Source: Coix lacryma-jobi var. lacryma-jobi (Eukaryota > Streptophyta > Magnoliopsida > Poales > Poaceae). From it: 64,000 nt of DNA. Below the pieces are notes generated by a model. That model saw only the letters and a program-made list of their open reading frames with translations. It was not told the origin of the DNA and made no database searches. Each line of letters starts with the position of its first letter. The first letter of the stretch is position 1. The position numbers were made by a program, and so were the translations under genes. Below are positions 43,212 to 55,063 of this stretch, in pieces. The DNA lies in assembly GCA_009763385.1 (NCBI GenBank), contig CM019824.1, positions 150,976,305 to 151,040,304 of the forward strand, in the 5' to 3' direction.

Positions 43212-43538
43212 GGAAAATAAAACAGGGAAGCGCGACGGCGATCCGATCATGATCACCGGCCATGAGCATGAGCACCTTCATCAGTAGTATAAGTACTGTA
43301 GATATATACTGTATATACGTATTCTTTTATGTACATCGAAGTAGCAAATTCATTATACTGTTCACACCAGCAGGTAGCAGCAGCCGCCAGCAGCAGCGAG
43401 ATCCTATCATGATCACCGGCCATAACCTGGCTATATGCAGTATACTATGCACACACCAACAACAAGCAGAAAAAAAAGAATTTCCTGTCTACCGTTAGCA
43501 GCAGCAGCAGCTAGCGTGTCTGATGAGGGGGTCCGTAC
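43212..43538. other. Intergenic and 3' flank of the small gene
   Basis: A short repeat GATCATGATCACCGGCCAT is present near 43244 and again near 43408. No other feature was seen. Confidence 0.4.
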
Positions 43539-43808
43539 TCAGTACCCCGGGAGCTCGGACTCGGAGCCCTGCTGCTTCTTGCCGCCGTTCTTCCGCTGGC
43601 ACTTGTCCTTGATCCACTGGAACCCCTGCGCCGTCCCCTCCTTCACCTTCCTGATCCCCGTGGCCGCGGCCGCCTTGGTCTTCTCCCCCACGCCGCCGCC
43701 GCCGGCCTTGCCGCCGCGGGCGTGGTCGCGCGGCGCCCTCGGGCTCGGGTCGCCGCCGTAGTCCCACTGGTCCGCCCACGACGTCCCCAACGAGCTGTTC
43801 CGCTGCAT
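43539..43808 (-). CDS. Small conserved plant protein of unknown function (89 aa)
   Basis: The start is the ATG at 43808, giving MQRNSSLGTSWADQWDYG. The longer upstream frame is probably leader. The protein has an N-terminal SWADQWDYG motif and a flexible charged middle. A C-terminal block, KTKAAAATGIRKVKEGTAQG then FQWIKDKCQRKN, ends in ESELPGY. I recognise this layout (SWADQWD... then VKxGT..GFxWIKxKxxK) as that of a small plant protein family without an assigned role. There is no signal peptide or membrane segment. A TTTAAAA stretch on the minus strand near 43980 could serve as its TATA element. The coding region is strongly GC-rich, as in other grass genes here. Confidence 0.7.
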   Translation of the reverse strand: MQRNSSLGTSWADQWDYGGDPSPRAPRDHARGGKAGGGGVGEKTKAAAATGIRKVKEGTAQGFQWIKDKCQRKNGGKKQQGSESELPGY

Positions 43809-46149
43809 GCCTGCCGGTCGGAAGCTGACGAGAAGCACAGGCCGGAGAAGCCGAGAACGAGAGCTGCAGCTGCGCGGCGCGACCGAGACGAAAACCCTCT
43901 GGCCTCGATCGGGAACCACCAAGGAACCGGCGGTGGATGTGGTCTCGTGGTCTCCGGCCGGCTCAGCCGCTCAGGGAGTTTTTAAAGGCGCAACTTGCAG
44001 CGAGCGCGCGCTGCGCGAAGAGGCTACGACGCGTCGCCGTCGGTGACAGCTCAGATCATGGGAGGTAATCTAGAGGGGGGTGACGGAAAGGATCGATTCG
44101 ATCGGAAAGAAAATCGTGAGGCGCCCCTCCTCACGCATGATGCGTACGTACTAGGCTGCGACGCGTTCTAGAAGCGTGTCGCTGCGACTTTGGGAGCTGG
44201 AGATGACGACCAGGCGGCGGCGGCGGCGCACGGGCACGGGCAGGGGGCAGGGGGCAGGGAAGCTTCTGGCCGCCGTGGCACCGACGCGTGGGGTCGGAGA
44301 GGGACGGCGGCCCGCGTGTCAGGGACTCTCCGGGCGGCGGCGAGAGGTGAGGAAAGGAGAGCAGATCGCGACGGGACGGGAGAACGGGGTCTCGTATAAA
44401 CATGGATGGATGGGATCGGATGCTGGACCTGGCTGGGCACCTTCGCGTTTGGCACGCCCTTACTATTTTTATTTTTGTCAACTCCTCATGCGTGGAAGGA
44501 AAGGAAAAAAGAATTCCGATTGGGACGACAAACCGGACGACGATGGTCGGTGATGGGTGGCCGCCCGGCGGCCATGGACAGCGCAGCGAGATCGACGGAT
44601 GAACGTGCACGGCCAAAAGCGGGGCAGGGCGCCGAAAGCGCACATGGAATGGAGCCGGTCGTTCAAGCTGCTGTGCTGTCTGTAACTAGCGTTTGGAGTG
44701 TTGGACAGATAAACTACTGCTCATCCATCAATTATACTCCATGAACTTGTGAATTGTGATCTCTCGCTCGGAAAATATCCAGGCCGGGCAATCGTAGAAG
44801 AAATGGTAATGAGAACAATTCTAAAAGCTTCTTTATGGCTTTCATATCAACTAGTACAAAAGGCGTGCCCTGCGCGCCCAATAGAAAGCAGTACAATTTG
44901 TGACGAACAAAGTGAATAAGCATGTGTAAATTGGTCGAATATCAGCATTGAGTTTGAAAATAAAGTTTTGTTACATCATATGTGATAATAGGACGTGCCA
45001 TTGCAAGTTAGGCGGTAGAGTTTAACAGGTGCAGAAAAATTGGTAAACTGTCTGGCAAAATTGTATCTGATCTGCAGATTTTGGATTTTCCTCTCTAGTT
45101 TAGGAGGGCACCTGGTCTTCCCCTTCTTTGATCTCATTGTGGATGACCTTTTTTGGCAGAACCTTACACAACAATATAAGTGTAAAGTTAGTACATATTT
45201 AGGAGGCAACCGAGGAATCTAGAAATCGCGCAATCGTCGGAACACCGAAATGGAAAACTTTCTAACTGGGTACCGACAAACTAACTTTTGTTACTGCTTT
45301 TACAAACATTGAAAACGGTACAATGGTACAGACTCTCTCACCCTAGAAAGCAAGATGAATTCACATGCAAATGGTATATTGGAAAGCAAGATATATATTG
45401 CATAATTGCATGGATTGGCAGTCAACAAACCTGCTATTTTTCTTGTCAAAAAACAAACAAACCTGCTATTTTAGACATGAGACTCATGTATGTCCATGTG
45501 TTTTATTACCTATTTCATACACTTTTCACCTGAGGAGGTATTGTGGGGAGATGGAATGACATACTGCAATCCACAAAGACAGTATTATCAAATACCATAT
45601 GAAGACAATTTACCGTATCGAACACTAAGGAGCACAGGTCAGGTCATTGACTCAAACTGATATGTGAATTTTAATTTAGAAAAGAGACCAGGAAGAAAAG
45701 GATGCACAGTTCATCAAGTATTTTGGTAGATGAGCAATAAAATATCCATACAACAATAGGTACCAGAGTGGACGTACCTTTTCTGTTCTTCCCAAGAAAA
45801 TATAATTTTTTTCTTTCGTAAAGGTGCATCTGTTTGAGGGAAACTGAAACTATTTTGCAAGCATGATATCTGAACCTAGACTTGAGCAACAAAATGGGAA
45901 CATAAACTTTTTAGCGCATTAGTAGGTCAGGTGTATAAAGAACTTTTTTCACCATCAATAAAGAGGAAGCAAACACTATCTGTATATTTAAAACAAGACG
46001 ATAATTCAAAAAAGCAGCAGTTTTTTTGGCCATCCTCCTGCACCTAATGCTTGAAAAATTCTAAAACGGTGTGCAAAAGGAATTAGAAAAATTAGTAAAC
46101 TCATATACGTCAACTGTGAAATTTGTGTTGCAGAACAAAAAACCACACA
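43809..46149. other. Intergenic region
   Basis: The left part (to about 44670) is GC-rich and probably includes the promoter of the small gene. Open frames over it are arginine-rich composition effects. From 44700 to 46149 the sequence is AT-rich. I see no gene or bounded transposon. Confidence 0.4.
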
Positions 46150-47000
46150 AGATTCAATGAACACAAGAATTGTACGGGCCTCAGAAATCTACCAGTCATC
46201 ATTTATTAATCAACTTGGAGCTTCTAGGCATGCTGATAAATGAGTTACTCTTCGCTGGATGTGGGAGTAAGGACAGGGAAGAGATAAAGCGACACCTTTT
46301 TTATTTGAAGGAAGAGAGGCAGAAGCTGTGTATATTTTTTCCTCAGTCCAACTGAATGACAACCATATGCAGACGTGAACCAATAAGGACGCACAGAGAT
46401 GAGCTGCCGCGTAAGTGGGGTAATCAGAGAATTCGGGGTCACGTGTCCCCATTGGGTGCACGGGGGTGCTTTCAGTTTGTAGGAATAAAATTGAGCAGAG
46501 GGGAAAATGTGAACTAGCTGGGTTATTCCTAAAAATTGCATAACAGATCATGCCTAGTACCTCACAAGCAGACAAACATCAGACTATCCCTCAGCACTGG
46601 ATCTGTAATTTTCATCGTAGGCTAAAAAAGGAAGACCAATAGCTGATGGGCAATCCGTAGGTCCAGTTTCAAAATCTTAAGGTGAAATTGACCCTAATAT
46701 TGCAGCTGAGTAGGTAATAAATCACCTTGATAGAAAGCCATCATTGACAAGCTGAATCCACGACATGGACGTCTAGTCAGTAGCAGAAACCAGAGTAATA
46801 TAGAAATGCAAGAAGAACCAAGGGCAGCGGTAATTAATCAGAAACAGGGTAAATGTTAGCTGAGAGGAAGGAAATTTTTATCATCAGCTAATAAAATTAT
46901 TAGTTGGCAAAAAATTACATAGGTGTTGCCTGAGGCCGTCTAACAAAAAGAGACTTTAAATTCTTTTTCAGAGTATGCAAATCACAATTAGAAGAGGCAA
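46150..47000. repeat. Locally duplicated segment R, copy 1
   Basis: It contains GTCATCATTTATTAATCAAC, GGCATGCTGATAAATGAGTT, GTAAGGACAGGGAAGA and, later, CATCAGCTAATAAAATTATT. The same ordered words recur at 47190-47860 and 49770-50625. No coding content was seen. Confidence 0.7.
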
Positions 47001-47189
47001 TGTGGGACAAGATACCAAATTATAGGGTAAGGAAGACAACTAATTTGACACCACTAAAGAAAAAATATTTTTTGACACCCCCTAAATTTTTTTCTTGGAG
47101 GAAAACACCAGCTTAAACCATTGAAAACTTAATTTGCAAGCGGAGGCAATGTGGAAGACCATCGGTACTAAGGCGCTGAGATCTGCGTC

Positions 47190-47860
47190 AAAAACATACC
47201 TTACAGGCCTCAGAAATATATAAGTCATCATTTGTTAATCAATTTGGAGCTTTAAGGCATGCTGACAAATGAGTTACTATCTGCTCGAGGTGGGAGGAAG
47301 GACAGGGAAGACAAAAGGCGGGGCATTTTTTATTTGAAGGAGGACAAGCAAAAGCTGTGTATATTTTTCCCTCAGTCGAACTGAACGATGAACATGTATA
47401 GACATGGAACAATAAGGAGGCACAGAGATGAGTTGTTGTCTAGGTGGACCAATCAGAGAATTCAGGGTGACGTGTCCCCACTGGCTGCACGGGGATGCTT
47501 CCGGTTCGTAGAGTAAAATTGAACAGAGGGAAAATGTCAACCAGCTGGGTTACTCCCATAAGTAACATGTGTAGTACCTCACAAGCAGATAAACATCAGA
47601 CTATATCCTTCACAAATGGATATGTAATTTTCATCACAGGCTCCAAAAAAGGAAGCGAAATGACCAACGGGCAATCCCTAGCTGAAGCCTTAAAATATAA
47701 AGGGAAAATTGAGCTTCATATAAAAATCTGAAGGTAAAATTGACCCTGATATTGCAGGTGACCAAGTAATAAATCAGCTCGATAGGAAGGCATCATTGAC
47801 AAGCCAAATCCACGCCATGGGCATGTTCGCAGTAACAAAACCATAAAACTTAATATGCAA
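47190..47860. repeat. Segment R, copy 2 (partial)
   Basis: It matches copies 1 and 3 from AAGTCATCATTTGTTAATCA through GATGACGTGTCCCC-type text to CGATAGGAAGGCATCATTGA. The distal third of the unit is missing. Near 47840-48010 a unit of about 100 bp (AAAAAAGGCAATG...GAGGAGCTCAGAT) is repeated in tandem. Confidence 0.7.
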
Positions 47861-48129
47861 GAAAAAAGGCAATGCGGAAGACCAACGGTACTGAGGAGCT
47901 CAGATCCAAGTAAAATATGTTTTTCTAAGGAAAATACCAGTTTAAACGATCACAAAACTTAATCTGCAAGAAAAAAGGCAATGTGCAAGACCAACTGTAC
48001 TGAGGAGCTCAGATATGAAATAAATGATGGAACAACCAAATCATCAGGATCAACAGGAAAGCAATGGAAAACAAACAAATCTAAACATCAAAGATAACTG
48101 CAATGTGATATATATTGACGATAAAATCC

Positions 48130-48800
48130 TGAAGCCTAAATTTGCACAAATGGTGTATATCAGTGCAATGAAAGTTTAATGAGCTACAAATACATAAATG
48201 CAGGTACATAAATAGAAGCTTTGTTAGGTACACAAACCATTCACGAAAGGAATGAATATGCTCATAAAATAAATAGCTATATGCATGATGGGCTCATGTG
48301 TTGCTCAAAATTAATTACCACCCAAAAAAGGTCTATCAACAGTAAATGCTCAAATGTAGTCAATATTAGAAGTAAACATGCAGACATAAAAGGCTAACTA
48401 TGTTAGATCAACCTGTCTGAGATCCCGGTTCTAATATTGGCTACATTTAAGCATAACAGATCTGCTATATGATAACAGGCATCAATGATAGATTTGAGAA
48501 CACATGAACATTTGTCTTGTTCAACATTTATGCACTAATCAACCTATGTGCCATAGTTCGTTATGGTTATGTGAGGTCATCACAGACAGTGTATATCAGT
48601 GCAATAAAAAAAGTTTAATGAGGTACAAATACATAAACGTAGGTACATAAATAGAAGCTTTGGTAGGTAGAAGAACCATTCCTAAAAGAAATGAATATGT
48701 TCGTAAAATAAATAGCTATATGCATGATTTGCTCACATGTGAAATGTGATGAGAGTGAATCAACACCTTTGTCTATGCACAAATAGCAAAGCCATTTGTA
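48130..48800. repeat. Direct repeat pair in intergenic sequence
   Basis: About 150 bp beginning TATATCAGTGCAAT and including AATAGAAGCTTTG and AATAGCTATATGCATGAT occurs at 48156-48305 and 48592-48745, with about 10% difference. No gene. Confidence 0.7.
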
Positions 48801-48835
48801 CATTTTAGTATGGCTCATATCGATACTACTGCATC

Positions 48836-49007
48836 CAGTGGCGGAGCTTCAGGCTAAATGTAGGAGGGACCAAAAACGTATGATCAAAGAAATTACATGG
48901 ATAAAATGCTTAATTAAGCTGGGTTGATTACTGTTGTCTAAAGGAATTTTACAAAAAGAGGGGGGGGGGCCATGGCCCACCTTGGTCTCCACTATCCTCC
49001 GCCACTG
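48836..49007. mobile_element. hAT MITE (172 bp) with perfect 8-bp target duplication
   Basis: The ends are CAGTGGCGGAGC and, inverted, CAGTGGCGGAGG. ACTGCATC flanks it at 48828-48835 and 49008-49015. It is non-coding. The TIR and 8-bp duplication identify a hAT-derived MITE; the perfect duplication suggests a fairly recent insertion. Confidence 0.93.
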
Positions 49008-49329
49008 ACTGCATCTGCAAATAGTCATAGTGCAATTATATGATGGAAAAAGAGATGGAAAGCGAGTGGTTGTACCTTGAGTTAAGAAGCATAGGAGAGT
49101 ATGGAGATAAATTTAATAGCACTGATATAAACACCATAAGAATTAGCAGGAAAAGATCCAAGAATAGACAACCATGAAACTAAAAAGCGCACCCAGGACA
49201 GAACCTCAAAATGAAGGCCAAATCGAGCAAGACTTCCCCCAAGATGCCACAGAATCTTCCTGCACGGAAATTGATAGTCCATATTTAATTTGTGCCGTGT
49301 AAAGTAAATATTCGAAAACAGCTTTGAAA

Positions 49330-49770
49330 ACAAAGAAGAAGATGGAGGAGAGAGAGAGCTTACCATTGGCCGGCATTAAACCGCGACCGACCAATTCGAC
49401 CGAACAGGGCAGTGGCGGTGGCCGAGGGGCACGAGGTCTGGTCACCCACGGCACGACCATGGCCGACCGGCACGCCAGGACCGAGAGAGAGAGAGAGAGA
49501 GAGAGAGGAAGAGGGCGGCGGGGCAGGAGCGGGAGTGGCGGCGACGGAGTCGCAATGGGAAGGGGACGGAGGATGAGGCCGTCCTTTTTGTCGTCACTTG
49601 GGAGCCAAGAGCAGATATTTCGGGAAGAAGAAGTCTACAGTGGAGGTAGGGGTAAGGTGGATGAATAAGGAAGCGCGAAGATGAGTTGTGTCCGACGTGG
49701 ACCAACCAGAAGAATCGAGGCGATGTGGCCCAGCTCAACGCACGTGAGTGAACTCCTGAATAAGGAAGCA
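49330..49770 (-). other. Exon-like GC-rich module, copy 1
   Basis: On the minus strand a GC-rich stretch ends in GCCGGCCAATG followed by GTAAGCTCTCTC, like a coding first exon with a splice donor. Upstream are CT-rich runs and the phrase CTGTTCGGTCGAATTGG. Related modules occur at 52120-52350, 52350-52560 and 52720-52940. No protein family is recognised and no downstream exon was found. Confidence 0.35.
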
Positions 49771-50625
49771 CAAGAACTTTACAGAGCTCAGAAATATATC
49801 AGTCATCATTTGTTAATCAATTTGGAGCCTCAAGGCATGTTGACAAATGAGTTACTATCTGTTAGAGGTGGGAGGAAGGACAGGGAAGACAAAAAGGCAC
49901 GAACTTTTTTTATTTGAAGGAGGACAAGCAGAAGTTGTGTATATTTTTACCTCAGTCCAACTGAACAGCGGGCATGTACAAACATGGAACAATAAGGAGG
50001 CACAGAGATGAATTGTTGTCTAGGTGGGCCAATCGGAGAATTTAGGCTTACTTGTTCCCCACTGGCTGCATGGGGATGCCTCTGGTTTGTAGTAAAATTG
50101 AACATAAGGCAAATGTCAACCAGCTAGGTTACTCCCATAAGTAACATGCCTAATACCTCAAAAGCAGATAAACATCAGACTATGTCCTTCAGAAATGGAT
50201 ATGTAATCTTCATCACAGGCTAAAAAAAGAAGCAAAATGGCCGATGGACAATCCCTAGCTGAAGCCTAAAAATGTAAAGGAAAAATGGAGCTTCTTATAA
50301 AAATCTAAAGGTAAAATTGACCTGCTATTGCAGGTGACCAAGTAATAATTCAGGTCGATAGGAAGGCATCATTGGCAAGCCAAATCAATGGCATGGGTGT
50401 GTTCGCAGTAATAAAAACCAGAGTAAAATAGAAATCCAAGAACCAAGGACTGGTAATTAACTGGAAACACGATAAATCTTACCCGAGGGGAAGGGAATCT
50501 GCATCATCAGCTAATAATATCATTATCTGGCAAAAAGAATACACAGGCGTTGTCTGAGTCCATGTGGCAAAAACAGACTTCAGACTCTGTTTCAGACCGT
50601 GCAAATCAGAGTCAATGTGGAAGAA
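49770..50625. repeat. Segment R, copy 3
   Basis: It aligns with copy 1 along its length, from GTCATCATTTGTTAATCAAT to CAAATCAGAGTCAATGTGG. It is closer to copy 2 than to copy 1 in the shared part. Confidence 0.7.
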
Positions 50626-50679
50626 AATAGAAAAAACCTGGAATACATGAGATATTTTGAAGTTTGGTTCCAATGTATT

Positions 50680-51720
50680 AAACTTGACATCTGCTATTGA
50701 ACCCACAAGAAACCCATTTTTGGTGATGGTTTTGACATATTAACACCCACATGAACAGAACCAACACAAAGTACACTAAGCTCAATGAACTGACCACTTT
50801 GTCACCGTCATGTAGGCAAGATAGAGAATTCTGCAAGTAACCAAATTGCAGTTTCAAATTAAGCTTGTTGCATAGAAACCGGGAACATGAGAAGTGGGAA
50901 GCATATTGAATCAACTTTGAACCATAAAGAATGCTGAAACATATCTAACCTGACATGTTCTTAAATGCATGTATGTGTATATGTAGCCCATATTGCGCTG
51001 CAACTATATTATACCAACTGGATTACATGTATTTTTTCAAAAAAAATACATAACATTTTCTCATGATCATCTCAAAATAGAGGAAATACTCTAACTCATA
51101 AGGCCATAACGCATAAGTTATAAAACAATAACTCTTGAATTAACTACAAAATTATAGTATTGATGATATATTAACACCCCACATGAACAAAACCAACAGA
51201 AGGTACACTAAGCTCGATGAACTAACCACTTTGTCACCGTCATGTAAGCAAGATAGAGAATTCTGCAAGTAACCAAACTGCAGTTCCAAATTAAGCTTGC
51301 TGCATAGAAACCAGGAACATGAATAGTGGAAACTATATTAAACCAACTTTGAATCATAATGAATAGTGAAACATATTTAAGTTGACATATTCCTAAATGC
51401 ATGTACATGTGTATATGTAGCACATATTGCGCTGCAATTAAATTATATGAACTGGATAATATGTATCTAACATTTTCTGATGATCATCTAAAAATAGAGC
51501 TTGCTGCATAGAAACCGGGAACATGAATAGTGGAAACTATATTAAACCAACTTTGAATCATAATGAATAGTAAAACATATTTAAGTTGACATATTCCTAA
51601 ATGCATGTACATGTGTATATGTAGCACATATTGCGCTGCAATTAAATTATATGAACTGAATAATATGTATTTAACATTTTCTGATGATCATCTAAAAATA
51701 GAGGAAATATTCTAACTCAG
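50680..51720. repeat. Three diverged direct repeats of about 280 bp
   Basis: Copies begin near 50690 and 51170; a third, lacking the start, begins near 51498. Shared words are AACCACTTTGTCACCGTCATG, AAGCTTGCTGCATAGAAACC and TATGTAGCACATATTGCGCTGC. Copies two and three are almost identical over 51297-51480 and 51498-51680. No coding content. Confidence 0.75.
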
Positions 51721-52119
51721 AAGGGTGTTGGTTGGTCTCCAGTAATTTAATCTACTCATAGCCATAAGATCGGTAGTATAAGAGGACATCATTAGAAAGG
51801 AAAACATTTGAAATTAGATACATGCCAATTCGCAATGAAATGATGTACCCCCACATAGTTTTTCCATCCCTTACTCAGTAAGGAAGACAACAAATTTAAT
51901 AGCAGTAAAGAAAAACTGATTTATGAAACAACCCACAAATATATTTTTTGTGGAAAGAAAACAGCAGCCTAACCCATCGGAAAAACCCCAAGATGGCACT
52001 GAATCCTCCTGTACCAAAATTGATAGTCCATATTTAATTCGTGCCCTGTAATTATTTGAAAACAGCTTTGAAAATAAATTTGTGTTACCTTATCTGTTGC
52101 CTTGATCGAATCCAAAGAG
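51721..52119. other. Intergenic sequence
   Basis: AT-rich with no gene seen. The right part (from 51960) resembles the flank of the exon-like module at 49200-49330 (AAGATGGCACTGAATCCTCC against AAGATGCCACAGAATCTTCC). Confidence 0.4.
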
Positions 52120-52940
52120 GAAGATGGACCACGAATCCGCAGGAAATTCCGGGGAAGAAAGAGTGGAGAAGGGACAGATCCATCCATGGAGGCATCGGAT
52201 CCGCACGTGACAAGAGGCTCCGCCAGCAAGGAAGACCGAGCAGGCAGGCCTACCCCGAGGTTCGTCCACGACGCCGGCGAGAGAGAGGGAGAGAGGGGGG
52301 AGCACCTTACCATGGGCATGCAGTAAACGGCGAGCGAGACCTCTGATGGCTTCGCTTCTCACGGATCTGAGGGGAGAAGGGACGGATGTGTCCATGGAGG
52401 CACCGGATCCGCCGATGAGAGGCTCCGCCGGCAAGGAAGACCGAGCAGGCAGGCCTACCCCGAGGTCCGTCCACGGCGCCAGAGAGGAGAGAGGGAGAGG
52501 GGGGAGAGAGCACGTTACCATGGGCCGGCAATAAACGGCGAGCGGCCAGATCGGCCAAACAGGACGGTGGCGGTGGCCGGGGGCATAGGGCCGGTTCGCC
52601 CGCGCCATGCCCACGGCTGGCCGGCCGGCCCCCGGCCGCCAGCACGCCGGGAGAGAGGGATGAGGGACAGGTAGAGGAAGAGGGCGGCAAGACGGGAGCG
52701 AAAGTGGCGGCGGCAAAGTCCCATGGACGGTGGCACACCAGGAGAGAGAGAGGGAGAGGAAGAGGGCGGCAGGGTGGGAGCGACGGTGGTAGAGTCGTAG
52801 AGGGGAGGGGATGGAGGACGAAGCCGTTTTTTCTTTTTTTGTCGTGGGCTGGGAGCTGAGAGACCAGATATTTTGGGAGGAGTCTGCGGCGGAGGCGACG
52901 GAGGTGGACGAATAAGGAAGCGCGAGACTTGGACCAATCA
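52120..52940 (-). other. Exon-like GC-rich modules, copies 2-4 in tandem
   Basis: Two units of about 220 bp (52120-52340, 52345-52560) share GGAAGACCGAGCAGGCAGGCC and GTCCATGGAGGC. On the minus strand they end in CCGGCCCATG^GTAACG and GCATGCCCATG^GTAAGG. A third, longer relative at 52720-52940 carries the distal part (AATAAGGAAGCGCGAGA, CCAATCAGAAGAATTGG) also found at 49665-49740. The open frames are proline/arginine-rich and unlike any family I know. Confidence 0.35.
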
Positions 52941-53749
52941 GAAGAATTGGGACGACGTGGCCCAGGTGAACGTCCAGGGGAGCTTCGGTGAATGTAAGGT
53001 TAAATAGGTATAGAGATTTAGGAGGGGGGGGGGGAAACCTCCTGAGCCATTTTGTTAAAAAAGAATCTCTCGAATAACTCCTTCAATTAGGTATCTAAAT
53101 ATTTTCATCCTCTATCAATGCTTTCTGGCTCACAAAATAGAGTTAAGCTAGCTTTCCAAAATGCCAAACAGAATACAGATAAGTTGTTGGAAGGTGGAAA
53201 TTTTATTTTATTAGAGTGGTTCCCCAAATGAGGATTTAGAGATAGGTTTAAGAAAGACTATTGGAGATGATGTGAGCCTCCCCTTTTTTTTTTTTTTTTG
53301 TTAGAGCACGTCCAACGCACCACCACGGTGTCTTGTGGCTTCGTCACACCACGTAGGCACGGTTGCGAAAAGGCAGCGAAATGGCGGCCTCGCAAGCTGT
53401 CAGAGCAGCCTGCACTCCTGCAGAAGCGACCAACACCTTGTCTGACAAGTCAGTGAAGCCACCACGATAATCTCTACGACCTGCGCGTACATGCACGGAA
53501 AGTGAAGAGGACAACAGGAAGTACCCAAATATGCACTCTTAATATTTACCATGCATTCAGATAGTGTCAAAGCCGCTGGCTCTCCTCGCAAACACAAATA
53601 ATTGCTACAAACTCAAAGAAAATTACCTCATTGCATGAGACGGAGAGAGACGAAAGTCTTTTGCTGAAAAGTTGCATAAATTCTACAGTAGAGTTGATGT
53701 TCCCGAGGTATATATAGTTAGTCTGGGATCTATACTTCAGGAGGCATAG
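52941..53749. other. Intergenic sequence
   Basis: It includes poly-G (53023-53034) and poly-T (53284-53300) runs that may mark decayed transposon ends. No gene was identified. Confidence 0.4.
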
Positions 53750-54249
53750 ATTACCTTACGTCCTTACCCTAGGAGGACTTCTAGATGGTCTTTTTAGCTG
53801 TGGCACATTCTTAAATTGCAGGTTCATTTTAAAGGGACACCCATGGTTTCTTTGATAAATGGATCTTCCTGTTTTCTGTGGCATGATATTTGGGGAGAAG
53901 AGTCTGTAGTCAAGCTTTTCCAGGACTCTTCTTCTATGCCAAGAATCACCAGATCTCTCTGAATGTGGCAGCTTCGTTCTACACCTCTTCTTCAAACCTT
54001 GTTTCATTTGCCAATGTCTCTAGTGAAGCATATGCACAATTTTCAGAATTTGCTGACATTCCTTAGAGCTTACAGCTGCAGCCGAATCATGATACCTAGA
54101 CCTATATATATTTGGGATTCTTCTTATTTCTCCTCAAGTAAGACTTATAAGCATCTTCTTGGGCACCGCTTTGTTCACAGAATCTATAGATGGTTATGGA
54201 ATTCAACTTGTCAGAATAAAAGGAAGTTCCTTTTTTTTGGTTGGTCTTA

Positions 54250-54600
54250 GGGCCTGTTTGATTCCCGCCCACTAAATATTAGCCACTAAAAGTACCCACT
54301 AAACTTTAGTAGTCCCTATTTGGTTCCTCCCACTAAAACTAACTAAACAACATTAAAAACGATGAATAAAGACATATATGCCCCTGCCTACTGTTCAAAA
54401 CTACTAAAAGTAATAGTCGGGCAAGAGTATCCTTTGAAAAACTACAAGTTTAGTTTCTTTTAGCTAATCCAAAACTACTAAAGCCACTAAACTTTAGTGG
54501 ACTTTTTAGTCCCTTTTAGTAGGAGTGTTTGACATTTTAGCTACTAAAGATGACTAAAGTTTAATGGCTAAACTTTAGTGGACGGTAACCAAACAGACCC
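54250..54600. mobile_element. Tourist-like MITE (351 bp) with TTA duplication
   Basis: The ends are GGGCCTGTTTGATTCC and, inverted, GGGTCTGTTTGGTTACC. TTA flanks it at 54247-54249 and 54601-54603. Internal CACTAAA/TTTAGTG words form a hairpin-like layout. TIR and TTA duplication fit PIF/Harbinger-derived Tourist elements. It is inserted in the zf-RVT region of the LINE remnant. Confidence 0.9.
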
Positions 54601-54712
54601 TTAAAGGATCATTTGAGCAGCACAGACCTTCATAAACGAAGAAATATGCACCTTCCATACTATAATTGTATCTTTTGCAATCTGAATGTTGAGGAAGATC
54701 TTCTCGGCCTTA

Positions 54713-55063
54713 GAGGAACTCCAACGGTTTTGCAAATGGACTTTGCATTCTTATTTTTGCAAAAAAGTCTACAAAACTCCTATCCAACGGTTTGACAAAT
54801 GGACTTTGCATTTTTGTTAACTTGCAAAATCCTGAGATGGATTGGCATATATGCAAGCTCGCGATCGGTTTGACATTCCGTCTCGTGTACTACTCCCGCG
54901 TGCGCTCTTCCCTCCCGCACCGCCGAGTTTCCTTTTTTAGATTTTGGCAAGTCAATTTTGCCAAACCGTTGGAGATAACCTTTTTTCTTCTCTCCATATT
55001 GATTTGAGAGTTGACAAATTTCATGTTTTGCCAAATAAAAAATGCAAAACCGTTGGAGTTGCT
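54713..55063. mobile_element. Second Tourist-like MITE (351 bp) with TTA duplication
   Basis: The ends are GAGGAACTCCAACGGTTTTGCA and, inverted, GAGCAACTCCAACGGTTTTGCA. TTA flanks it at 54710-54712 and 55064-55066. The TIR differs from that of the neighbouring MITE, so it is another PIF/Harbinger family. It also lies in the LINE remnant. Confidence 0.9.
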
